The notes under the pieces were generated by a model. That model was given only the letters and a program-made list of their open reading frames with translations. It did not search any database and was not told the DNA's origin. Source: Patescibacteria group bacterium (GTDB taxonomy: Bacteria; Patescibacteriota; Microgenomatia; UBA1406; GWC2-37-13). From it: a DNA stretch of 12,435 bases. Location of the stretch: positions 1 through 12,435 of the forward strand of contig CALRFM010000020.1 in assembly GCA_943356515.1 (NCBI GenBank), in the 5' to 3' direction. How positions within the stretch are numbered: position 1 is the first letter of the stretch; the number at the start of each line of letters is the position of its first letter. The position numbers and the translations under genes are program-made. Shown in pieces: positions 7,026 through 12,435 of this stretch.

Positions 7026-8035
7026 CTTACATGGGTCGCTATAACTGGGATAAACGACGATAGAATATTAGAAAACGTCTGCGTTATGGTGTTAGGAACG
7101 AGCACCGAAGAAAGAGGGAGCGATTGGGTGGGAATTGAAACTTTATTTTGTATTGTCTCATGCAAGTACCCAATATGATTATCATAGTTAAAGAGATAGA
7201 TATTACTAATACTAACGTTGTATTTTTCTTTGGTAAGAAGTATTGTTTTTTCTATTTCAGCGATAAACTCATTGATAATAGGATAGATAATAGCATTCAC
7301 ATTTATACTTCCATTGGCGCTGAGCCCGATTGTTCTCAATGCTTCAACTGCTTTTTCATCGCCCAGATTCATATTAACTTTAAGATCTCGCAAAATAATA
7401 TCGTACCCAATGCGGATTGTTCGAGTTATTTGGAAATAGGGGAAGGGCGGGTTCATAACATAGAGCGATGTGCCACCATATCCGAAGTTGATAATAAGCG
7501 TTGGCGTCTTTATGAAAGTAAACATCTCAGTAACCATACGACCAACGGCGCTTAGTTCATTTTCTAGCGTGGCGGGTTCCAGATTTGCCATCTCGATGGT
7601 TGAATGCACATGATCTACAATTTTCTTTTGGGCAGCAATAAATACAATAAGAAGCTTGCCATTAGGTAGTTTGGCGATAGTTTCTAAATCTACATACACA
7701 TCGCCAATAGGAAGCGGAACGAATTCATCTGCCTGCAGTCGTATAGATTTAACTAATTCTTTTTCTGGAAGGTCTGGCATAAGAAGAAGTTGTGAATACG
7801 ACAGATCGTCTGGTAAAACGACATGTACACTGGTACTTGGTATGTTGAGTTTACTATGAAGGAGTGAGATGACTTTTGATTGCTCTTGTGCAGATTTTTC
7901 AACCAGATTCGTAAAAAAGTTGGGAATGGTATTGTCATACCCCAAAGAATGGATTTCAATTTTATCTTTCTTTTTGCTCAAATGAGCGAGACGAGTATAT
8001 TGCTCGCTGATGTCTAATGAAAATGTACCTGCCAT
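7022..8035 (-). CDS. pilM: PilM-like type IV pilus assembly protein with degenerate nucleotide-binding motifs
   Basis: PilM is an actin-like cytoplasmic protein that binds PilN and helps connect the assembly ATPase to the pilus base. The 337-residue product shows the family's central phrase: SIRLQADEFVPLPIGDVYVD (97-116), matching the typical E..YLP.P....D pattern. A late helix region EFIAEIEKTILL (256-267) is also typical. The nucleotide-binding motifs are unusual: phosphate-1 region LDISEQYTR (7-15), phosphate-2 region INFGYGGTS (182-190) without the usual Asp, and LFNYDNHIGYL (281-291) where PilM normally has a Gly-rich adenosine loop. I chose the ATG at 8035. The in-frame ATG at 8050 adds five residues (MLICS) not typical of PilM. 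A TAATCT box lies five bases upstream, and pilN follows with a 4-base overlap. Confidence 0.88.
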   Translation of the reverse strand: MAGTFSLDISEQYTRLAHLSKKKDKIEIHSLGYDNTIPNFFTNLVEKSAQEQSKVISLLHSKLNIPSTSVHVVLPDDLSYSQLLLMPDLPEKELVKSIRLQADEFVPLPIGDVYVDLETIAKLPNGKLLIVFIAAQKKIVDHVHSTIEMANLEPATLENELSAVGRMVTEMFTFIKTPTLIINFGYGGTSLYVMNPPFPYFQITRTIRIGYDIILRDLKVNMNLGDEKAVEALRTIGLSANGSINVNAIIYPIINEFIAEIEKTILLTKEKYNVSISNIYLFNYDNHIGYLHETIQNKVSIPTQSLPLSSVLVPNTITQTFSNILSSFIPVIATHVR

Positions 8036-8040
8036 ACTAC

Positions 8041-8046
8041 AGATTA
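8041..8046 (-). promoter_or_regulatory. Possible pilM promoter (-10 box)
   Basis: TAATCT (8046-8041 on the minus strand) ends five bases before the pilM ATG at 8035, close to the leaderless spacing at other genes here. The -35 region would be GTGCAA (8069-8064), within the palindrome at 8062-8079. The match is weak, so pilM may also be read only as part of the prepilin transcript. Confidence 0.35.
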
Positions 8047-8061
8047 GCAAAATCTAGAGAG

Positions 8062-8079
8062 AATTGCACTAGCGCAATT
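8062..8079. promoter_or_regulatory. Near-perfect 18-base palindrome over the prepilin stop and upstream of pilM
   Basis: AATTGCACTAGCGCAATT reads almost the same on both strands, with one mismatched pair (A8068 and C8073). It spans the stop of the preceding prepilin gene and the expected -35 region of the possible pilM promoter. It could be an operator or a hairpin. No T-run follows on the minus strand, so an intrinsic terminator is unlikely. Confidence 0.35.
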
Positions 8080-8623
8080 TCACCTTTGTCTGATAATGAA
8101 GAGTGATGGTGCCTTCACGGGCCGTTGGGGTTGCATCTATAAATGTTACATCAAATGCAAACCCAACAAGCGGTAGGGTGAAACCGGTTTTACGTGAACA
8201 TTCTATAGTTAAGCCCGTTATCGAAACGCGAGCATCGTTTAAATTGGATGTAATAGTAGGAAGAACGGTAAGATCGGTAATCACCATATTATTTGCAACT
8301 TCTCGGAAAGAAAAGGTATTCCCCTCTGCATCGATAAAATCAAATGTTGTCCCTCCTGGTGAAGAGAATGAGTCTCCAGCATCATCACACACATTTGATC
8401 CGGTGTTATTGTCAAAAAGCGTATCTGCATCTCTGGTAATTTTTTCTTTCATGACATTTATGATGTAGTCTCCTTGGCGTTTGGTTTCAGTAAGACGATA
8501 AATGCGTAGTTGTTCAGATAAAATGACATACGAAATACTCATGATAGATGGCACAACAATGGCGATGACGCCTAACACCATAAGTACTTCTACAAGGGTG
8601 AATCCTGATTGTTTTATTCCCAT
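8069..8623 (-). CDS. Minor prepilin, GspJ/PilW-like
   Basis: This 184-residue prepilin starts MGIKQSG followed by FTLVEVLMVLGVIAIVVP. Prepilin peptidase should cut after Gly7 and methylate Phe8. The conserved Glu at mature position 5 is Glu12. The hydrophobic helix (8-34) leads into LTETKRQGDYIINVMKEKI (43-61), the amphipathic segment typical of PilW/GspJ-type minor pilins, then a beta-rich domain with two cysteines (Cys79 and Cys141) that may pair. Minor pilins of this kind form the tip complex that starts assembly. The start overlaps the end of the previous prepilin by 10 bases, which implies translational coupling. The GspJ label comes from the position in the G-H-I-J order and from the length, and is less secure than the prepilin call. 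Confidence 0.85.
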   Translation of the reverse strand: MGIKQSGFTLVEVLMVLGVIAIVVPSIMSISYVILSEQLRIYRLTETKRQGDYIINVMKEKITRDADTLFDNNTGSNVCDDAGDSFSSPGGTTFDFIDAEGNTFSFREVANNMVITDLTVLPTITSNLNDARVSITGLTIECSRKTGFTLPLVGFAFDVTFIDATPTAREGTITLHYQTKVKLR

Positions 8624-9090
8624 ACTGAGTAACCTGTTTGAATTTGTTCTACATATTGAACTCCCTCTTCAATCCATGTTACTTGCACTGTCGCACTTAC
8701 ACGAGTGGCTGTCGTTGGACTGTCTTTACTAAGTGTAAGCTCTCTTCGATATATTGCGGGAGTTAACCCATTGGTAGTACATGCTCCCGTGATAAGGTCA
8801 TCTAATGTGTTTGTTATGGCAAGCGTGTTATTCATACAATATACTGTTCCGCCGGTAGTAGCATGAGATTCAAATTCTTCCCAATCTGCCTCACGCTCTC
8901 CGTTAAGCCATTCAGTAACTTCTTCAACATAATGGCTCGCCCGTAACCTGTGCTCATTCACCCGCACTGTCATAATCATTTTAATAGTAAATCCAAGCGC
9001 TGCAGTAAGTACCACGCTCAAGATACCAATAAATATAATTACTTCTATTATGCTAAATCCACATTGTGTACGAGGTGGTAGTGTTAACAT
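8614..9090 (-). CDS. Minor prepilin, GspI/PilV-like
   Basis: This 158-residue prepilin has a leader MLTLPPRTQCG, then FSIIEVIIFIGILSVVLTAA. Cleavage is expected after Gly11 and the conserved Glu at mature position 5 is Glu16. After the hydrophobic N-terminal helix, RASHYVEEVTEWLNGERE (49-66) matches the helix typical of PilV/GspI. The rest is a beta-rich domain with two cysteines (Cys84 and Cys103). Proteins of this class act as minor subunits at the fibre tip. Cys10 directly precedes the cleavage Gly, an arrangement shared with the first prepilin of the operon (CG|F). The ATG overlaps the end of the previous gene by seven bases. Confidence 0.85.
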   Translation of the reverse strand: MLTLPPRTQCGFSIIEVIIFIGILSVVLTAALGFTIKMIMTVRVNEHRLRASHYVEEVTEWLNGEREADWEEFESHATTGGTVYCMNNTLAITNTLDDLITGACTTNGLTPAIYRRELTLSKDSPTTATRVSATVQVTWIEEGVQYVEQIQTGYSVWE

Positions 9091-9581
9091 GCAATCATAT
9101 CTGATTTATTAAGTGGGCCAAGTTGGGGAACGGTGATAGTGATACATCTATCTATACGATCACTTTTAATAGTAATCAGGCGAGTGGCGGTATCAAGCGA
9201 GCCGTAAGGGTACGTAAAGGTCAGTTGCATGGGCGAAGGACTCAGACTATTGAATACAACATTGGTTATAGAATGTTGATCGAGCGTAGTTGATGCAAGG
9301 TCACATAGAATTCTTTCCTCAAAAACACCGTTGGATTGTATAAATACAGAGTAACCAACAAAATTAGTACATCCTGGAAGAGGGGTAAGAGGTGAAATAT
9401 CGCGCGCTACTGACCGGTCTTTGGCACTTTGAAGTATATTCATCAGTCCATCAGCTTGTTTATCGAGTTGTCGCTCAGCAATAGTGTTACTATATATTCT
9501 CACACTACCACCAATAATAATGGATATTATTCCTACTACAATAATTATTTCTATGAGGGTAAATCCTTTTTTCTTCCACAT
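9084..9581 (-). CDS. Minor prepilin, GspH/FimT-like
   Basis: This 165-residue prepilin starts MWKKKG followed by FTLIEIIIVVGIISIIIGG. Cleavage is expected after Gly6, with Glu11 at mature position 5. The helix continues as QADGLMNILQSAKDRSVAR (42-60), the pattern of GspH and FimT, followed by a beta-rich domain. Four cysteines (Cys71, Cys93, Cys146 and the C-terminal Cys165) could form disulfides. I chose ATG 9581 over an upstream in-frame ATG at 9617, because it gives a normal short basic leader and because a TATCAT box lies exactly six bases before it. The gap after the previous prepilin is 39 bases. Confidence 0.85.
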   Translation of the reverse strand: MWKKKGFTLIEIIIVVGIISIIIGGSVRIYSNTIAERQLDKQADGLMNILQSAKDRSVARDISPLTPLPGCTNFVGYSVFIQSNGVFEERILCDLASTTLDQHSITNVVFNSLSPSPMQLTFTYPYGSLDTATRLITIKSDRIDRCITITVPQLGPLNKSDMIAC

Positions 9582-9587
9582 ACATGA

Positions 9588-9617
9588 ATGATACTGATAT
9601 TCTGATGAATATGCCAC
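9588..9617 (-). promoter_or_regulatory. Promoter of the GspH/FimT-like prepilin gene, predicted leaderless
   Basis: TATCAT (9593-9588 on the minus strand) ends six bases before the ATG at 9581. A possible -35 box GTGGCA (9617-9612) lies 18 bases up and matches four of six consensus positions. The arrangement predicts transcription from the start codon and would let the minor prepilins be expressed apart from the first prepilin. Confidence 0.5.
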
Positions 9618-9620
9618 ACA

Positions 9621-10154
9621 TCAAAATGCTGCTTCTTCATAACCAGTTGGCGCAACTGGATCAGGAGCTGGATTATTGGGATTGGGATGTGCCGAGGTTG
9701 GTGAAGGTATGGATGATGGCGTTGGACTTAACTCACTGCCTTGAGGTTTATTTGAAGTTACCAGATATACATTTTCATTTTCGAGATTTATTGAGTATCG
9801 ATAGGAAGTGCAATAGGTAGTTGAATTATTACAACCAATCGGTAAGAGTTGGTAACCCGTTACATATGCAGCAGAATTACCTGTCAAAGGATCAATGGGC
9901 AAAGCATTAATGTACCCATCAGTTATAAGGGTGTGAATGGTAATAGGGTAATACCCACCGGGTTGATTGGCATGATACTGTGAAAGTGCTACTTGGAGCT
10001 CTTCAATATCTAGTCTACGCCTGTCGTCTCTACCACGGCTTTGTATCCCGGTAAGTGGTACAGACATAATCGCAACCACAATGCCAATAATGCCAATTAC
10101 AATAACAAGTTCCACAAGGGTAAATCCGCACCGAGCACGCTTTAAAATATGCAT
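9621..10154 (-). CDS. GspG-like prepilin, probable main fibre subunit, with a proline-rich tail
   Basis: This 177-residue prepilin has a basic leader MHILKRARCG, then FTLVELVIVIGIIGIVVAIM. Prepilin peptidase should cut after Gly10, with Glu15 at mature position 5. The body shows GspG-like features: DIEELQVALSQYHANQPGGYYP (49-70) and YINALPIDPLTG (81-92), the counterpart of the GspG ..LP.DPWG.. segment. Cys108 and Cys115 could close a small disulfide loop. After about residue 138 comes a tail of about 35 residues rich in Pro, Ser, Thr and Asn (SPTPSSIPSPTS, HPNPNNPAPDP), then GYEEAAF. Such a tail is unusual for a pilin and is probably unstructured and exposed. Being first in the cluster, with its own promoter, it is the best candidate for the major subunit, although the abundance is unknown. 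Confidence 0.87.
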   Translation of the reverse strand: MHILKRARCGFTLVELVIVIGIIGIVVAIMSVPLTGIQSRGRDDRRRLDIEELQVALSQYHANQPGGYYPITIHTLITDGYINALPIDPLTGNSAAYVTGYQLLPIGCNNSTTYCTSYRYSINLENENVYLVTSNKPQGSELSPTPSSIPSPTSAHPNPNNPAPDPVAPTGYEEAAF

Positions 10155-10156
10155 AG

Positions 10157-10798
10157 TTACACTATATCATTCATTTGATTTAAGCTCCAATGATCTATTG
10201 CAAGTTGTGGGTTGAAGTTATTATTACGAAGAAATCGGAGTATATTGAGGGCCTCTTTGCAAGATGCTATTGACTGGATGTCACCACGACGAATATGGGA
10301 ACGAAGAGTAGTTATCACGCAACATAGTGTCTGATCTCCTTCCTCTTTTGTTTTTGGCCGACCGCGAGCTTCTTCAGAAAGTGCTTGTGAATACCGTTGT
10401 GGAACACTTGATAGGAAGAGCTCGTCTTGAACCATGACCGAAACTGGTTGATTCTGATCGATGATACACCTGGATCGAATGGTAGGAAGTGCTGCGTGTA
10501 TATTTCGCGTAAAGAGAAGGAGTAGGTGAGTATCGCCGTATTCTTCTAACACCTTAAGGAGTGCATTTTGCGCTTCAATAGTAGCAGTATCAAAAAGTTC
10601 AAAAACAACAAACATCTGCCGCCCCCCCGATTGAAACAACATCTTTTTAAGAGCGCGTATTTGATCTATGGTTATATGCGCTCCTTGTGGAGATATACGA
10701 ACAATACGATCGAGAGAAATATGGTATTCAGATGCCTTTTCACTAATGAGGCGATCAATGGATTGTATATCTGAAATTGAAACGATGCTTGGTATCAT
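10157..10798 (-). CDS. holB: Short DNA polymerase III delta'-like subunit without Walker A
   Basis: Delta' is a subunit of the clamp loader that places the sliding clamp on DNA. This 213-residue protein keeps the family's core: ITIDQIRALKKML (42-54), EAQNALLKVLEE (75-86) and the sensor-1/SRC segment LLLLFTRN...LPTIRSRC (92-111). The N-terminal portion is reduced: no P-loop, no zinc-binding cysteine cluster, and the Walker B position reads VFELFD (65-70) instead of an Asp-Glu/Ala motif. Full-length delta' is about 300 residues or more. The ATG at 10798 is chosen because it opens directly on a family-like segment. An upstream in-frame ATG at 10906 would place 36 unrelated residues antisense to pilB. 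It lies 13 bases from the divergent pilB and two bases ahead of the first prepilin. Confidence 0.78.
   Translation of the reverse strand: MIPSIVSISDIQSIDRLISEKASEYHISLDRIVRISPQGAHITIDQIRALKKMLFQSGGRQMFVVFELFDTATIEAQNALLKVLEEYGDTHLLLLFTRNIHAALPTIRSRCIIDQNQPVSVMVQDELFLSSVPQRYSQALSEEARGRPKTKEEGDQTLCCVITTLRSHIRRGDIQSIASCKEALNILRFLRNNNFNPQLAIDHWSLNQMNDIV
10161..10190 (-). promoter_or_regulatory. Promoter of the prepilin operon, predicted leaderless
   Basis: On the minus strand TTGGAG (10190-10185), an 18-base spacer and TATAGT (10166-10161) lie inside the end of holB. Six bases separate the -10 box from the prepilin ATG at 10154. The prepilins can thus be transcribed without holB, even though only two bases separate the two genes. 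Confidence 0.6.
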
Positions 10799-10805
10799 AT
10801 ATAGT
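10777..10805 (+). promoter_or_regulatory. pilB promoter, predicted leaderless
   Basis: TTGAAA (10777-10782), a 17-base spacer and TATAGT (10800-10805) form a strong promoter match. Six bases separate it from the pilB ATG at 10812, so the transcript should begin at the start codon. The -35 box lies in the first codons of the divergent holB gene. Confidence 0.65.
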
Positions 10806-10806
10806 G

Positions 10807-10812
10807 ATAGTA
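10807..10812 (-). promoter_or_regulatory. Possible holB -10 box, overlapping the pilB start
   Basis: On the minus strand TACTAT (10812-10807) ends eight bases before the holB ATG at 10798, the same spacing as at recG. No convincing -35 box lies 16-18 bases further up. The box touches the first base of the pilB start codon. Confidence 0.35.
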
Positions 10813-12435
10813 TGGGTATACCTCCAAAACGATTTTTAGATAAACTGGTTGAGAAAAATATTGTTGACCAGTCTGTGGCAAATACGTATGAGATGGATTC
10901 GCTCAAAAAGGACTTATCTATAGATCTTTATTTGCTTCAGTATACTAATTTAGCTCCTGAAAGTATATTGAAAACAAAGGCAGAACTCCTAAATGTACCG
11001 TATATAAATATAAGCACTACCGCCATAGATCCTCAGGCGCTCAAATATATACCTCAATCTATTGCACAGCGCCATAATATCATGCCTTATATATTTGATA
11101 CTGCAGATAATCGATTATTTGTGGCTACTCCTGACCCACTCAACGTTAGTCTACAAGATTTTATAGAGATGAAAGCGGGCATTAAGGCGACCCTTGCACT
11201 GGCACTCGAAGAAGATATCGCTAAAGTTCTCACCACCGCTTACACCAAAAACCTATCTCCAGAGGTGGAAGAGGCTATAGCGCAAGTTACTTTAAAGCAA
11301 AAACCAAATGAATCCAAAGAAGTAAAAGATATCTCTAATTTGAGCAATGCACCGATTGCAAAAATCGTAAACACCATTTTGGAATTTGCTATGAAGAGTC
11401 GTGCTTCTGACGTACATATAGAACCCAATGAGATGAAAACGCGCATTCGATATAGAGTCGACGGCATTCTTCAAGAGAAACTGTCGCTGCCTGCAAGTAT
11501 TCATGAATCACTGGTGTCTCGTATCAAAATACTTTCTCAAATGAAGATAGACGAGAAACGAGTGCCGCAAGACGGGAGGTTTAACTTTACCAGTGATAAT
11601 GAAGAGATTGATCTTCGTGTGTCAAGTCTTCCAACAGTATTTGGTGAAAAAGTCGTCATGCGATTACTTCGGAAGAGTGGAGGAATTCCCACTCTGCAAC
11701 AACTGGGGTTAGACGGTCCGCAACTAAAACGTTTTGAAAGTGGGATTGATAAACCTTATGGAATTATACTGGTTACCGGTCCAACTGGATCTGGAAAAAC
11801 AACCACACTCTATTCGGTTCTCACCAAACTTAATACAAAGGCAGTAAATATCGTTACCCTTGAAGATCCAGTAGAATATCAGGTCGACGGCATTAACCAA
11901 GTACAAATTAACCAAAAAGCTGGTCTTACCTTTGCCTCAGGTCTCAAGTCGTTTTTACGACAGGACCCCAATATTATTTTGGTCGGAGAAATTCGAGACA
12001 AAGAAACAACGCAACTAGCTATTCAGGCAGCACTCACCGGCCACTTAGTATTCTCTACACTGCACACCAATGATGCAGCAACAGCAATTCCCCGTTTGAC
12101 AGACCTTGGTGGCGAACCATTTCTCATAGCTTCTGTTATTAGTACCATCATTGCGCAGCGTATTGTTCGAAGAGTGTGCGAAGATTGCAAAACGTTTTAC
12201 GTACCCCCCGAAGAAGTGCAACTTACCATTCGAGAAAAACTTGGCCCGTTATTACCTAAGCAGTATCAAAACAACGAACCCATACAGCTTGCCAAAGGGG
12301 AAAAGTGTGAAGCTTGTAATAGTTCTGGATATAAAGGAAGAGTTGGAATATATGAAATACTAAACGCTTCTCATGCAATAAGTGATCTTATTCTGAAAGA
12401 AGCTCCTTCTCAAGATATTGAAAAACAAGCATTGA
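10812..12435 (+). CDS. pilB: Type IV pilus assembly ATPase PilB/GspE, C-terminus cut by window edge
   Basis: This hexameric cytoplasmic ATPase powers polymerisation of prepilins. The first 541 residues are visible and the end lies beyond base 12435. The N-terminal domain (about 1-150) is of the GspE/PilB N-terminal type (ELLNVPYINIS at 58-68). The core shows DVHIEP (200-205), Walker A GPTGSGKT (323-330), the Asp box VTLEDPVEYQ (348-357), Walker B LVGEIRD (390-396) and the His box TGHLVFSTLHTND (409-421). Two CxxC pairs (Cys456, Cys459, Cys499, Cys502) form the zinc-binding element typical of assembly ATPases rather than of the retraction ATPase PilT. It is divergent from holB and the prepilin operon. 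The platform gene pilC commonly follows pilB and may lie outside the window. Confidence 0.95.
   Translation, partial: MGIPPKRFLDKLVEKNIVDQSVANTYEMDSLKKDLSIDLYLLQYTNLAPESILKTKAELLNVPYINISTTAIDPQALKYIPQSIAQRHNIMPYIFDTADNRLFVATPDPLNVSLQDFIEMKAGIKATLALALEEDIAKVLTTAYTKNLSPEVEEAIAQVTLKQKPNESKEVKDISNLSNAPIAKIVNTILEFAMKSRASDVHIEPNEMKTRIRYRVDGILQEKLSLPASIHESLVSRIKILSQMKIDEKRVPQDGRFNFTSDNEEIDLRVSSLPTVFGEKVVMRLLRKSGGIPTLQQLGLDGPQLKRFESGIDKPYGIILVTGPTGSGKTTTLYSVLTKLNTKAVNIVTLEDPVEYQVDGINQVQINQKAGLTFASGLKSFLRQDPNIILVGEIRDKETTQLAIQAALTGHLVFSTLHTNDAATAIPRLTDLGGEPFLIASVISTIIAQRIVRRVCEDCKTFYVPPEEVQLTIREKLGPLLPKQYQNNEPIQLAKGEKCEACNSSGYKGRVGIYEILNASHAISDLILKEAPSQDIEKQAL

Noticed and set aside
7148..7555. Plus-strand open frame of 135 residues
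   Set aside because: It is antisense to pilM, with no promoter, no recognisable motif and biased composition. It is a shadow of the real gene.
9582..9617. Longer start for the GspH-like prepilin at 9617
   Set aside because: It would give an untypical 18-residue leader and cover the TATCAT box. ATG 9581 gives the short basic leader MWKKKG.
10799..10906. Longer start for holB at 10906
   Set aside because: The extra 36 residues lie antisense to pilB and have no resemblance to delta'. ATG 10798 has a nearby -10 box.

Overview
This AT-rich window looks like chromosomal DNA of a small-genome bacterium, most probably a member of the Candidate Phyla Radiation (Patescibacteria, Parcubacteria-like). 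That placement is inference. It rests on compact overlapping genes, a short DNA polymerase III delta' without an ATP-binding site, a type IV pilus locus with several prepilins, and the absence of clear Shine-Dalgarno sites. TGA is used as a stop codon (nusB, pilM, first prepilin), so the code is standard in this respect and the UGA-recoding CPR lineages are unlikely.

Layout. (1) 1-1774, minus: a class A penicillin-binding protein whose C-terminus runs off the left edge. (2) 1775-2200: a divergent promoter pair, an easily missed 40-residue membrane peptide gene at 1838-1960, then a mosaic of palindromic intergenic repeats. (3) 2201-5837, plus: a housekeeping block of recG, rpmF, nusB, rnc and rpsP (DNA repair, ribosomal proteins, rRNA transcription and processing). 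(4) 5838-10154, minus: a type IV pilus or pseudopilus operon read as GspG-like prepilin, GspH/FimT-like, GspI/PilV-like and GspJ/PilW-like minor prepilins, then pilM, pilN and pilO. (5) 10157-10798, minus: a reduced holB-like gene just ahead of the pilins. (6) 10812-12435, plus: the pilB/gspE assembly ATPase, divergent from holB and cut by the right edge.

How the parts work together. PilB would drive pilus assembly, PilM-PilN-PilO would form the cytoplasm-to-membrane alignment complex, and the four prepilins would build the fibre and its tip. The platform protein PilC, prepilin peptidase PilD and retraction ATPase PilT are not in the window. pilC may lie beyond the right edge.

The most notable pattern is promoter geometry. 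Genes that begin a transcription unit carry a TANNNT -10 box 5-8 bases, most often exactly 6, before an ATG, with no Shine-Dalgarno site. This predicts transcripts that begin at or next to the start codon (leaderless mRNAs). Genes inside operons instead overlap or nearly abut their predecessor. The pattern supports the start codons chosen here and is the main evidence that the 40-residue peptide gene is real.
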